From Perilla frutescens (lineage: Eukaryota; Streptophyta; Magnoliopsida; Lamiales; Lamiaceae), in NCBI GenBank assembly GCA_026008535.1, contig BRKX01000007.1, positions 59,385,001 to 59,449,000 on the forward strand: 64,000 bases of DNA. Reading direction: 5' to 3'. Under the pieces are notes generated by a model. The model did not search any database. It was not told the DNA's origin and saw only the letters and a program-made list of their open reading frames with translations. Position numbers and translations under genes: made by a program. Position 1 is the first letter of the stretch. Each line of letters starts with the position of its first letter. Shown one piece after another: positions 47,592-59,106 of this stretch.

Positions 47592-48840
47592 TCATCGGAC
47601 AAGAGAGAAGAAATGAATATCGGTTTTTGCTTGGCTTCATCAAGGTAAGCATACCTTAAATGTGTAGGTAGGAGTTTCAACTTCATTTCCTCATTTGCTT
47701 TCAACTCCTCTTTTTCCTTTGATGTTTGGTCCTCGTCTCTCAATGGCATGAACTTTGGCTTCCTCAAGTATGATTCCTGAAATGAATTCATCATAGAAAT
47801 GGAATCACATAGACCAACATCATCATTAGGTAAAGAATTAAAGATAGAGTTAGAAATGAAAATCTCAAGAGGATCTTTTGGGCTCCTCAACTCTTCCTTT
47901 TCCTTTGCACATTCATCCACCATTTGGACCACCTTGCACTTCTCTATATTCTTTGCCTCTTCTTCGGGATGTTGCATTGCTTTTTGAAGGGAAAAACGTG
48001 ATTTTCTCTTCATTCATTCTCAAGGTAAGTTCTCCCTTCTCTACATCTATCAAGGCCTTACCCGTATTCAAAAACGGTCGCCCTAAGATGAGGGGAACTT
48101 CATTGTCTTCCTCCATATCAAGAACCACAAAGTCTACCAGGAAGATGAACTTGTCGACCTTTACTAATACGTCTTCTACCACACCCTTTGGATATGTCAA
48201 AGATCGGTCGGCCATTTGGAGGCAAATGGTGGTAGGCTTGATCTCCCCCATCTTTAACTTTTTAAAGAAAGAGAGGGGCATCAAGTTGATGCTTGCCCCT
48301 AGATCACACAAAGTCTTCCCTACATGATTCTCTCCAATGGTGACCGAGATGTTGAAGCTTCTTGGATCTTTCATCTTTGCGGGCAACTTTCTTTGTAGTA
48401 GAGCACTACAATTCTCGGTCAAGTTGACCGTCTCATACTCCCCCCAATCTTCTCTTTTTGGAAATCACATCCTTCAAGAACTTCGCATAATTTAGCATTT
48501 GTTGAAGTGCTTCAACAAGAGGAATGTTGATTTTTACCTTTCTAAAGATGTCGAGGAACCGAGAGAATTGCTCCTCGCTCTTCACCTTTTGAAGTCTTTG
48601 TGGGTAAGGTATAGGCTCTTTGTATTCTTCCGGCATCACCTTTGTCGGTACTTCTTTCTCTTTCTCTTTATCAAGAGCGTCATTTTTCTTTAATTTGGGA
48701 CTTAAATCCTCTTGACTCGGTCCGTCCTCCATCTTCTCTTCACTACATTGCTCATCAACCTTTCATTTGCTTTCTTCTTCATTCGGCATCTCGGGGCCAT
48801 CATAAGCGGTTCCACTCCTCAAGGTAATTGCGTTGCATTG
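47592..48840 (-). pseudogene. Athila-like protease region, minus strand
   Basis: Reading leftwards: a spacer with PIPYPQRLQKVK and FSRFLDIFRKV, then protease CDLGASINLMPLSFFKKL (the DLGA form is normal for Athila/Tat), ILGRPFLNT, and the RT-leading LLPTHLRYAYLDEAK. A frameshift near 48830 follows gag; another lies between protease (ending 47913) and the pre-RT segment (48013-47592). Coding homology ends at 47592 at an inversion junction, and RT continues on the other strand at 50002. Confidence 0.88.
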
Positions 48841-50001
48841 ATCTTTCAGATTTACGATGGTGTTGCTTGGGAACTTGCCTTGTTGATGTTGGCTTCCCAA
48901 GATAGTTGCAAATTGACATGTTGACTTCGTTGCTAATCGCTCCGACGGTACTCTCTAACTTCCCAACACAAGTTTGAGATTCTTTCATGTAGTTCTCCGT
49001 CTTCCCCATAAATGCCATCAAAAGGTCATCCATTATAGGTTTCTTCTCCTAATCAATAACACCATTAGTCACTGAAAAACTGGGAGGTGGTTGGATAGCA
49101 TTGTTTAGGTTACTATAGGATAAGTTTGGATGTTGAGCCCTATTTTGGTAACTTTGGTTTCCACCATATTGACCTCCATATTGGAGCTTGTACCCCGGAT
49201 TAAATGGCATTTGTTGATTTGAGAAGCCTCCTTGGTTCATATAGTTCACCTCCTCAAATTGACTGTGAGAGAACTCGTCTTTTGGATTTGTAAAGACTTC
49301 TATCTTTGAGTTTAAGGTTGTTATTTGAGCCGCCAAAAGCCCAAGTGCATACGAACTTGAAGTCGATGCCACTTTCTTTAGAATTTGCACTCCCTCTCTT
49401 GCTGCCGGCCATTGAAATGAATTTGAAGCCATTTCTTCAATTATTCTCAAAGCTTCTTCCGGTCCTCTTGCTAAGAGTGATCTTCCCACGGTCGTATCTA
49501 TGAGTGTTCTCACTTCGTCTTTGCTTCCCCTATAGAATATGCACACTTGATGATCGTTTCCAAAACCATGTCTGTGGCACTTTCTTAGCATTTACCTAAA
49601 GCGTTCCCACGCCTCATATAAGCTTTCTTCATCCCATTGTTTAAACACGGTGATTTCTCCTTTCAATTTGAGAGTTTTTCTGGGTGGGAAAAAGTTGTGT
49701 AAGAACTTTGTCACCAATTGGTCCCAAGTTTGGAATGTTCCTTGAGCATGGCTCAACCACCATATTTCCGCCTTGTCGATCAATGAGAATGGAAAGAGTC
49801 AGATTCGAATAGCATCTTCTGGGACTCCATTCATCTTCATTGTCCCACTAACATTGAGGAATTTACAAATATGCTCATGTAGATCCTCCATTGGTGTCCC
49901 TCGGAATTCGTTTTGTTGGATCATTAGTATAAGAGAGGTCTTAAACTCGAAATTGTTGGCTTGAATGGGTGGTCCATTGGCCACCCCTTCTACGTGCATT
50001 G
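48841..50001 (-). pseudogene. Athila-like gag, minus strand
   Basis: One frame with three stops (near 49799, 49592 and 49049). It shows NNFEFKTSLILMIQQN, DAIRI, AEIWWLSHAQGTF, TWDQLVTKFLHNFFPP, SLYEAWERFR and a Gly/Asn/Tyr-rich spacer. This is the retrotransposon gag (capsid) domain and linker. A 16-bp segment at 49986-50001 is the inverse of 46981-46996, marking the outer edge of the inverted block. Confidence 0.88.
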
Positions 50002-50690
50002 TTAAGGGTGTTGAGGAAATATCAAAGCACTATATGATGGTCAATTTCCGACCTTAAGGGCATTAATTCTTCTATTTGCATGCATAAAATCTTACTTGAG
50101 GAAGATTATAAACCTAAGGTGCAAAACCAAAGAAGACTCAACCCTATTATGCAAGAAGTTGTTAGAAAAGAGGTCTTGAAGTTGCTTGATGCCGGTATCA
50201 TTTTTTCTATTTCGGATAGTGAGTGGGTGAGTCCTACTCAAGTTGTTGCTAAAAAGGGGGGAATGACATTGATAGAAAATGAGAGCAAGGAAATGATTGC
50301 TACTAGGGTAGTAACCGGTTGTAGAATGTGTATAGATTATAGGGCTCTAAATGCTTACACTAGAAAAGACCATTTTCCATTACCCTTCATTGATCAAATG
50401 CTAGATAGGTTAGCGGGTCATGAGTTCTATTGCTTTTTAGATGGGTATTTGGGGTACAATTAAATCATGATTGCTCCTGAAGACCAAGAAAAGACCGCTT
50501 TTACTTGTCCCTATGACATTTTTGCATATAGATGGATGTCTTTTGGGTTGTGTAATGCACTCGCCACCTTTCAAAGGTGTATGATGTCCATTTTTCATAG
50601 ATTGATTGAAAATATCATGGAGGTGTTCATGGATGACTTTTCTGTGTTTGGTGATTCATTTGATATAAGCCTTGATAATTTTCTCCCTAT
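50002..50690 (+). pseudogene. Athila-like reverse transcriptase, plus strand, truncated
   Basis: Starts LLRVLRKY near 50002, then HKILLEEDYKPKVQNQRRLN, GIIFSISDSEWVSP, CIDYRALNAYTRKDHFPLPF, a TAA (50461-50463), and the catalytic FMDDFSVFGDSFD (about 50625-50670). It stops matching shortly after, at about 50680, so RNase H, integrase and the 3' LTR are lost. It has the same orientation as the 5' LTR and opposite to the gag/protease block. Confidence 0.9.
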
Positions 50691-50893
50691 TCTTCTCTCT
50701 TATTTCACACAAATTGATCATATCTATTGTCTTTGACAGCTTTGACTTTGTATGATCATCTTTAGTTTTCTTCTTGATTTCTTTCCAGTTCTTTCAGGGC
50801 TCCTTTCATATTTTGACATATTTTTACATCTCATCAAAACCCCTTATAAGAAAAACCTTGATAGTTTTTCCTAACAATTTCTCCCTTTTTGAT
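50690..50893 (-). mobile_element. Element X: 3' LTR fragment and polypurine tract, minus strand
   Basis: On the minus strand an AAAAAGGGAGAAAT tract is followed by TGTTAGGAAAAAC starting at 50876, a common SIRE/copia-type 3' LTR start. The LTR is cut at about 50690 by the join to the Athila RT. Confidence 0.6.
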
Positions 50894-52089
50894 GATGTCC
50901 AAAACATGGCAAAATTGAGCAATGATGGAAGAACTGATTGAGAAATTTTTGAGATGTGTAGCAAGGACACAATCAAGCGAGAAAACTTATAGCTAAGAAA
51001 CTACTTATGTAAACTGATTAAATATCTTTCAATCTACAACAGTATGTTTTTCTTTTCTTTTTCTTTAAGTTTCTAGCTCTTCAGCTGCTGCGCTTCGTCA
51101 GCTGGTATCTCATCTCCTTCTTCACCTATTCCACCAATTGTTGGGCTCTCCTCTTTCTCTGGCACTAGCATTTCTCCAGACTTCTCCCTAGACTTTCTCC
51201 TGTGACAAATGTCCCTGGACAGCTCTCAATCTTCCCCCTGAGGTTGATGTCTCTCTACTCTAGCAGTTTTTAAAGTCCTCACTACTTCCCCCTGAGGCTA
51301 TACATTCTCTTAAAACTGTGAGGGTTCCCTTTGAATCTTATTCCAGAGACTCAAAAACTATCTTCCATCATCTTTCTCATTAATTTCTTCAATCTCTTCC
51401 TCCTTTTTGGCATCATCCAAAAGGGTGTGCATGTGTAGATCGAAGAATAGAATGGGAACATGTGGTAACAAGCTGAAAGTTGTAGCTAAGTTACCTTCAA
51501 ATAGGGAAGGGAATGAGTGTTCTCTTGGTGGTGAGGGTAGCCAGTTTGAGGCTTCTTTAGTTGTCATGAACTGCCGTAGATCTGGCAGTGGAGGTTGAAC
51601 TTGATGTTCAGTTGTCATCATGGCCAACCTTGGGAGTAGTTCTTCAGTTGGAGGTGGGTAGTTGAACATCAATGGTGTGGAGGATGAGTTGGATGGCTCT
51701 ATAAACGGCAGTGGAGCTCCGACAGGTACTCCATTTTGAATCATGTTGATCATTGAATCCATAATCTCTGAGAGAATGGGAGTGGTTGTTGATGGATGAT
51801 TCATCCAGTTTCTGCTCCAGTGTCCTTCTTGACTCCAGAAAAATCATCTCTTCTTGTCAAGCAGTATAAACATAACTGCTTCATCAACATTATATCTCCA
51901 GAGCGACCATTTCAGATATCTTCACAGTTGATTGAAGAGATCGGAGTTGTATCTCTCGATAAGCTGAAATCTGCTGAGCGGATCAGCGAGAGTGTTGTTG
52001 AAACTTTCTTCAACATCATCCATGTAGTTTTTTTCAGCTGGTGCAGTTGATTCTGTTATCATGTCTTCATCTGACATGAGCTGCTTTCC
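50894..52089 (-). pseudogene. Element X: downstream coding-like region
   Basis: Contains a Pro/Ser-rich frame (51358-51804, 148 codons) with an acidic C-terminus (KKEEEIEEINEKDD). No known domain. It lies between the plant-transposon ORF and the 3' LTR and resembles the low-complexity C-terminal part of such ORFs. 50900-51350 has no credible frame. Confidence 0.4.
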
Positions 52090-52873
52090 TCAACTATTTA
52101 AAGTCAGTTCAGTCGGAGTGGAAGGGCCTTTTTCTGCAGTGCGCTGCCTCCTTAATCGTGAGCCAAAAGGTTTGAGATTCTTTCTCTTTTTAACAAAGAT
52201 TGTGGGGAGATAATCTTTCCTGTCCAGAAACTCACCTCTCTGGTTGTTAAGTTGGATCTGATCTGTGATGATCATGCTGATCCTGTTGAGAAACCCTAGT
52301 TTCTCAGTGAATGTTCCAATTTTACGGTCAAACTTGACCCTGCGAACATTTTGGCGTAGTTGTGATAGCACATACGATGCCTAGTCAACTCTGCATCATT
52401 GGTAAATGAGTGCCATCAGGTGAGCATTGTCAGTGTTGAAGCAAGTATAGTCTAGATTGGCTTTCAGGCAATAGATGACTATATCTTGGAGTTGGATGAA
52501 CTCCGATCGAAGACTATCCTTCAGTCTATGAGAGTAGTCATGATGCTCGACTCTTGGATTCATCCATTGACACCACAATTCTGTATGATTTGGCGTGACT
52601 ATTGCCTCTGCCAATTCACCTGTTCCAGGAAGATGGAGTGACTCCATCACAACTTTCTTGGTGATCATGATCACATTTCCTCTGACTGTTGAAATTATGT
52701 TTGCCATCTCCTCCAATGTCGGAAAAGATATAGAATTCGGCAACTACGTTAGGAAAGCATTGTCCAAATATTGGACCTCGTGTGAGAAACTGAAAAAAGT
52801 CCAGTTTCCTCCGCTGCTGAGATTAAGTGATGGAACAAATCAGTCTTACATCTCTCCATCATGTAGTCCAGTG
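52090..52873 (-). pseudogene. Element X: plant-transposon-type ORF, main part
   Basis: Reading leftwards: an N-terminal continuation (52873-52749) running in from beyond copia-2, then after a frameshift FPTLEEMANIIST and VVMESLHLPG, an LRSEFIQLQDIVIYCLKAN block (52743-52396), then a basic segment (52371-52090). Layout and motifs agree with the plant putative-transposon-protein family seen also at 44205-45231, here a different member. Stops and phase changes show decay. Confidence 0.55.
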
Positions 52874-52878
52874 CTATG
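52874..52878 (+). repeat. Copia-2 target-site duplication, left (CTATG)
   Basis: Matches 62345-62349 exactly. Confidence 0.93.
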
Positions 52879-54300
52879 TGTTGGTTTTGTATACTAGAAG
52901 ACCTATCTTTTGTATACATTATTGATGATGGTTTGTGATGATATAGAATGAATACAATTACAGTCACTGTTTGCATTTAAATTGTTATATTTACATGCAT
53001 GTTCACTATACTTACATTGTAGATGATATGGTGTGGGTAAATACATGGTTAGATCATATCATCGATTTCTTGTAATGTATTAAAAGGCTCACGGTCTAGA
53101 TGGCACTGAACCTGCTATCGGTACGCCATAGAATAATCTGATAGTTAGTTTATCTTGACTAACTGATTATTCTAATACATGGGCAAGTGTATTGAGGAGG
53201 ATCTACTTAGGATTCTATTCTCTATTCTGACCTTAAAATGAGAGAATAAGAATCCACAGAGTTCGGGTTCTTAACCCCTATATGTTGGTGGACATATACG
53301 TTTAGTCTTTGCAGCTTTGATTTATCGAAGGGTGAGATTCTTTCGTAGGATCAATAATCTCAATATCTTGGGTTGTGACATTTACACTTGTGATGGGTTG
53401 TGCAATATGTAGGGGCACCGTGTCCTGGTGCGCCAGGTTGATGATGTCCCCTTGAAGAAATGCAAGTTCATGCTAAAACCCTACAGGTGGAATTTATTCT
53501 GTGCATGAGTAAAGCTTGTGTGGTACTACTTAAGGAAAAGATATTAATTAATTATAGTTTTCACAAGCTTACATAATTAATTAATGGGCATTATATCTTA
53601 AACATGGGGAATGGCTGGATTGAAGGACAAAACCTATTCAGAAATATGTATTAAATTGGTAGGTCAGTATTATTTCTTTAGTGGAATAAAAATAATACTT
53701 AATTTATTTAATTATATCCTAAGATTATTAGATATTTGTTATTAAATAAATTAATGATCCAATTTAATATTCTTCGAGATCCCTGTTGTAGCACAAAAAG
53801 AGACTGAATTGGATTGGAGATTGAACAAGAGATAGAGATAGAAGTCTAGTCCCACTGGGGCACTAAATTTCGTCCACCCCCTTATAAAAAAGAGGGTGGA
53901 GGCACGAAATTTACATCATAAAATATCATCCCTCTCGTGTTCTCTTGATCTCCACAGATTCTATACCGATCTAGTAGATTTCAGCCCACCCTGAAACTAG
54001 ATTCAGTCCGGGAATACAACAGAAGATCAAGGAGTGGAATAGCATCAAGGGGAGCCTATTATCATTCATAAAACAACAAGATTAGACCTTTAATCTTGTC
54101 CTGAACCTGTCGTTTAATTTGTAAGTCATTTTTCGGTATTCTATATTTCCGCTTTAGTAGAATTGAAAACCGGCTATGCATATTGTTTAACTCGGTTAAT
54201 TAAAATATGTGACATACATAAAATTATGATATACATGATATTAGGATTAATGAACATCCAATTAGATCCTGCGGTGGTTCAATTCGAATAAACCCCAACA
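52879..54300 (+). mobile_element. Copia-2 5' LTR
   Basis: Starts TGTTGGTTTTGTATAC and ends ACCCCAACA, followed two bases later by the PBS. Frames on the opposite strand across its left edge come from element X. Confidence 0.95.
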
Positions 54301-54302
54301 AC

Positions 54303-54320
54303 TGGTATCAGAGCGGGTTT
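54303..54320 (+). other. Copia-2 primer-binding site
   Basis: TGGTATCAGAGCGGGTTT, complementary to initiator tRNA-Met. Confidence 0.93.
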
Positions 54321-56479
54321 TGGCACTGTTCTAGATTTAATCCTAGGATATATTTGAGATACATGTTTAAATTTGATGTTAAATTTATGGTGCTTAAATT
54401 TTCAGATTTAAATGTTCATGTATTTCGATTTATTGTGGTGTTTAAACTTGGATGAATTTTTGATGTAGTTTGAAAATTCTAGTTTTTGAGAACACTAAAT
54501 TTTCGGTCATATCTTAATTAGATTTGGAATAGTTTTTTGATTTATCAAAATTTCCAGATTTAATTAGATGTGTGTTTTGAATATTGGAGCATCAAATTTT
54601 CAAAAATTTGACGTTTAAAATTCCCTAATTTTCTTGCTTTAATTTTCGGTCATAACAATTAGTTTTGGAATAGATTTTGATGAAAATCAAATTTCCAGAT
54701 TTAATTGTTGTGTGTTTCGAAAATTTTGGTGTGTAGGAATTAGCTTTGGTATTTTGATGTTTATCTTAAAGTTACCTAATTCTAATCTAGATAGATTTGA
54801 AAATAGAATATTAAATTTGGATAGAATTTGAAGTGGATGATATTTCCAGATTTTTATTCATGGAATTTTCGAAAATACATTAGACAAGAATTGGAAAAGT
54901 GATTTTGATGTATATCATAAATTATTTAATTCTAATCTAGATAGGATTAAAGATAAGATTTAAATTTGGATGGAATTTGAAGTGGATCAAATTTCCAGAT
55001 TTTATCTTTGTAATTTTCGATCCTAGCCTATCCAAATATTTGGGATAGAATTTTGATCTATATCAAGATTTCCAAATATTAATTAATTAGGGTGTTATTC
55101 AAAAATTAAGAAATTAATTTTGTGGATAATTTAATAAATTTCCAAATTTATTTTTTATGGTTTTTTCAAAATTTACAAGTCTTAATTTGGTGGATAATTA
55201 TTTTAATTTCCAAATTATATCTTGTAGCTATTTTTGAAATTATTAATTTAATTAATTGTAATTTTCGAAAATCATGTCATGTGTAGATATCATATGTTAT
55301 TTTATGCTAATCATGTAATTGTGATTGTTGGATATGTAGACTGACTTGTTTGCAATATTACCGACTATCATAGCTCCTTAATTATGTGATGTATGTTTTA
55401 ATTTATGTTGGATGTATGATGGTTCGTATGCCGGTTTGGCTATGTGATTTTAATCCATGAGAAAATCCATGGATTAGGTCTAGGTTTTATTTTATGTTGT
55501 TTTAATGTAATAGAGATAAAACTGTTAGACCAAGTTATTGAGTTGTAATTTTATTCTAGATATATTAGATTTTTCCTCTAAGGAATAGATATTCTATATT
55601 GAATAAAGTTTGAAGATCAACTCAAAGGAGGAAAGTAGTGCAGCTCAAGAAAGGAAGTATCACTGATTCACGTCCCGAAATCCTAATTGGAGATAGGATT
55701 TTCGGTGAGGCACAGTGATAAGGGCGACGGCCATACCCGAGGTTCCAGAGCTGACTTTTCAGTTTTATCTCATTCAGCAACATGAGATATAAGCCATGAT
55801 AGTTGGTTTTTATTATTATTGCTTATTATGTTGTTTGAAGCATGCAATGATGTTTTATCATTTTATGTGATGTTTGCATGTTTTTACAATAGGATAAAAT
55901 GAAACCTCAATCTTAAATAACTAAGCAGGAGAGATTCATACCAAAGTATGTAGAAATCTCAAACGGTCTCCATTTATCTGGTTTAATTGAGATGTGATTG
56001 ACATGCGAGTTGACAATAGGTCTTCCTCCATAATGGATGTGTCATATCACTGTTATCTCTAGAAATTAAACTTCTTAATCAAGATAGTTGTAGAACACTA
56101 CTAGAACAAACTGACTCCTCTAACTGGAGAGAGTTCGAAATATTGGACTTGGTGCTAAGATGATGGTGTTCACACTTTGGTATAATTTATTAATAAACGT
56201 CCACACTAATGTGGCTTATTAATTGGAAGGTTACACGACCGTGGTTATTTCTGACTATTAATTTACTTGTCATAAAGAAATTTGACTGGAGGTAAATTAA
56301 AGGTGGTTTTACCTGTTCAAGGATGAATTTTATAAACGTCCACACTAACGTGGCTCATAAGAAACATTTTTAAAATGTCCGTGGATTACATATAATTTTT
56401 TAAGGTATACGATTATATGTGAGTATACTAAAGTTTGTGACTGTGCTGCATGTTTACTTTTCAGTTATTCTATATTATC
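54321..56479 (+). other. Copia-2 leader, 2.2 kb, with dispersed repeats
   Basis: No coding frame. 54480-55230 carries repeated phrases ATTTTCGGTCATA and AAATTTCCAGATTT at roughly 100-bp spacing. 56190-56365 has two copies of AAACGTCCACACTAA followed by GTGGCT. Unusually long for a copia leader. Confidence 0.7.
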
Positions 56480-57175
56480 ATGGCACTCTCCAACATGTCC
56501 TCTATTCTCAAAGAAAACAAGTTAATCGATGAAAATTACAATGACTGGATTCAAAACCTTAATCTTGTTCTCAGTGTAGAAGGACACAAATTTGTACTTG
56601 AAGAGGTATGTCCTCAGAAGCCAGATGAGGGTTCTGACGAAGCCCAAAAGGTTGCATATGATAAGTGGGTTAGATCTAATGAGATAGCGCACTGTTACAT
56701 TCTGGCATCCATGTCGAATGTGTTGCAACATCAACATGAACCTATGAAAACCGCTTATGATATTATGTACAACCTTAGGCAGCTCTTCCATCATCAGAAC
56801 CGCTCGACACACTATTTGGCAATGAAGAAGTTAATAGATGCGAGAATGGCTGACTCCACACCTGTTAGGGATCACGTTCTCATGATGATGGGGTATCTGG
56901 CTGAGATCAAGACCTTGGGTGGAGAGCTGGACGCCGATTCTCAAATCGATATTATTCTTCATAGTTTGTCCTTGAAGTTTGAGCAGTTCAGGCTGAACTT
57001 TAACATGATTAAAAGGGATGTCGGCCTGACTGAACTGCTCATGGATCTTCAGGCGGCTGAGTTACTTCAAAAAGGAAATCCGGAGGCACACCTAGCTGAA
57101 AATAGGGCGTCTTCTTCTGGTACTAAAAAGAAGAAGAGGACGGCGCCAAAAGAAAGCTGCAGAGGAGGTGCCTAA
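56480..57175 (+). pseudogene. Copia-2 gag
   Basis: I prefer the ATG at 56480 (MALSNMSSIL) over the upstream in-frame ATG at 56450, because the former matches the usual copia gag start before the NYNDWIQNL motif. The copia gag (UBN2) body follows, including AYDIMYNLRQLF and VRDHVLMMMGYLAEI. A frameshift near 57150 separates it from the zinc knuckle. Confidence 0.85.
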
Positions 57176-57708
57176 GGTGAAGAAGTCCAAGACTAAGATT
57201 CCTCCTGATGAATTTAAGTCAAAGACAAAGTGTTTCAAGTGCTGCCAGCCAAGTTACTGGAAGGCAGATTGTCCTAACAAGAAGAAGAAAAAGGGTACGT
57301 CTCAATCTCTCGTCGTTGACACATGTTTTGCTACTTGTTCTACTCAGTCATGGCTAGTAGATACTGGAGCTACTAATCATGTTTGCATGTCTTACATTTG
57401 TTTTGGTAAAAAGACAGCTGATTGATGGAGAGATTTCAGTCTACATGGGCAATGCTACAAAAGCGGCGGCAGTTGCAGTAGGAGATGTAACCTTATCTTT
57501 TAGTAGTGATAGCATTTTAGTTTTAAAGGATTGTCTTTATGTGCCTGGTTTTAGGCGAAACTTGATTTCGGTTTCTAAACTTTTTATGGATGGATATTCT
57601 GTTTCTTTTGATAACAAGGTTGTTATCTTTAGTGATAAACATTTTATCTATTATGGCACATTGGATGGACATCTTTATTTAGTTAATCCTATGCAAAAGA
57701 CTACGTAA
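57168..57708 (+). pseudogene. Copia-2 zinc knuckle and protease
   Basis: The knuckle at about 57231-57272 reads CFKCCQPSYWKADC, with Tyr in place of the His of CCHC. The protease has VDTGATNHVC (about 57357), then a frameshift near 57405. The continuation runs through GFRRNLISVSKL to a TAA at 57706-57708. Confidence 0.85.
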
Positions 57709-58410
57709 ATGCATTTACTGAATGCATCGATCATAAACCCTAACAAATGAAAAGAATCTTCGGAAATAAATCAAACCTATCTTTGGCATCTTAGGCTTGG
57801 CCACATTAACCTTAAACGGATACAAAGACTAGTAAATGATGGGCCCTTGTCTTCATTGGTCCTAGAATCGTTCCATTTGTGTGAATCTTGTTTGGAAGGT
57901 AAAATGACCAAATGACCCTTTAAGGATAAAGGGAATAGATCTGAAGAGGTATTAGATTTGATTCACACTGACTTTTCTTTATGTTCCTGGTTTTAGGTGA
58001 AACTTGATTTCAGTTTCTAAACTTTTTATGGATGGTTATTCTGTTTCTTTTGATAACAAGGTTGTTATCTTTAGTGATAAACATTTTATCTGTTCTGGCA
58101 CATTGGGTAAACATCTTTATTTACTTAATCCTATGCAAAACACTACGTAAATGCATTTACTGAATACATCGATCATAAACCCTAACAAATGAAAAGAATC
58201 TTCGGAAATGAAACCTATCTTTGGCATCTTAGGCTTGGCCACATTAACCTTAAACAGATAAAAAGACTAGTAAACGATGGGCCCTTGTCTTCATTGGTCC
58301 TAGAATCGTTCCATTTGTGAGAATCCTGTTTGGAAGGTATAATGACCAAACGACCCTTTAAGGATAAAGGGAATAGATCTGAAGAGGTATTAGATTTGAT
58401 TCATACTGAC
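57535..58410 (+). repeat. Tandem duplication of about 440 bp in copia-2 pol
   Basis: 57535-57972 and 57977-58410 are copies (protease end plus pre-integrase zinc region), differing by substitutions and a 4-bp deletion near 58208. The event doubled the pre-integrase domain. Confidence 0.9.
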
Positions 58411-59106
58411 TTATGTGGCCCTATGTCAGTTCATGCTTGAGAAGGGTATAATTATTTCATCACATTCATTGATGATTACTCAAGGTATAGATACATATAC
58501 CTATTATACCACAAGTCAGAATCCTTTGAGACTTTCAAAGAATTCAGAGCGGAAGTGGAAAAATGTACAGATAAAAGTATCAAATCACTATGGTCTGATC
58601 ATGTTGGTGAGTACCTCTGAAATGAATTTAGGGACTACTTGGCAGAGAATGGGATTACATCCTAGTTGACTACGCCGGAAATGCCACAACAGAACGACAT
58701 GGCGGAGAGAAGAAATAGAAAATTATTAAAGATGGTTAGGTCGATGATGAGCTATTCAGATTTGCCTATTTTATTCTGGGGATATGCCTTGGAAATGACA
58801 GCCTATATTCTCAACGTGGTTCCATCAAAATCAGTCCCATCTACGCCCACAGAACTTTGGACTGGACGAAAGCCCAGTCTTAGATATTTTAGGATTTGGG
58901 GTAGTCCAACACATGTGCTGGATAAGAAAGATGATAAGTTGACACCACGTACGGTTGTTAGACTATTTATTGGATATCCCAAAGGAATGAAAGGTGGTTT
59001 ATTTTATAGTCTTAAGGATCAGAAGATCATTGTAAGTACCAATGCTCGATTCTTAGAGGAAGACTATATAATAAATCACAAGCCAAGAAGTGAGATAGTA
59101 CTCTAG
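58400..59106 (+). pseudogene. Copia-2 integrase
   Basis: DLCGPMSVHA, a stop, then FITFIDDYSRY, a WSDHVGEY in place of the usual catalytic-region SDRGGEY, then PQQNDMAERRNRKLL and ILNVVPSKSV to the linker GYPKGMKGGLFY. Stops at about 58438, 58618 and 58663 break the frame. Confidence 0.88.

Noticed and set aside
47408..47659. Plus-strand frames over the Athila block (also 47878-48327)
   Set aside because: The minus strand encodes recognisable gag and protease here; the plus-strand frames are shadows.
52595..52976. Frames on both strands crossing the copia-2 left LTR edge
   Set aside because: They join element X sequence to LTR sequence and exist only because of the insertion.
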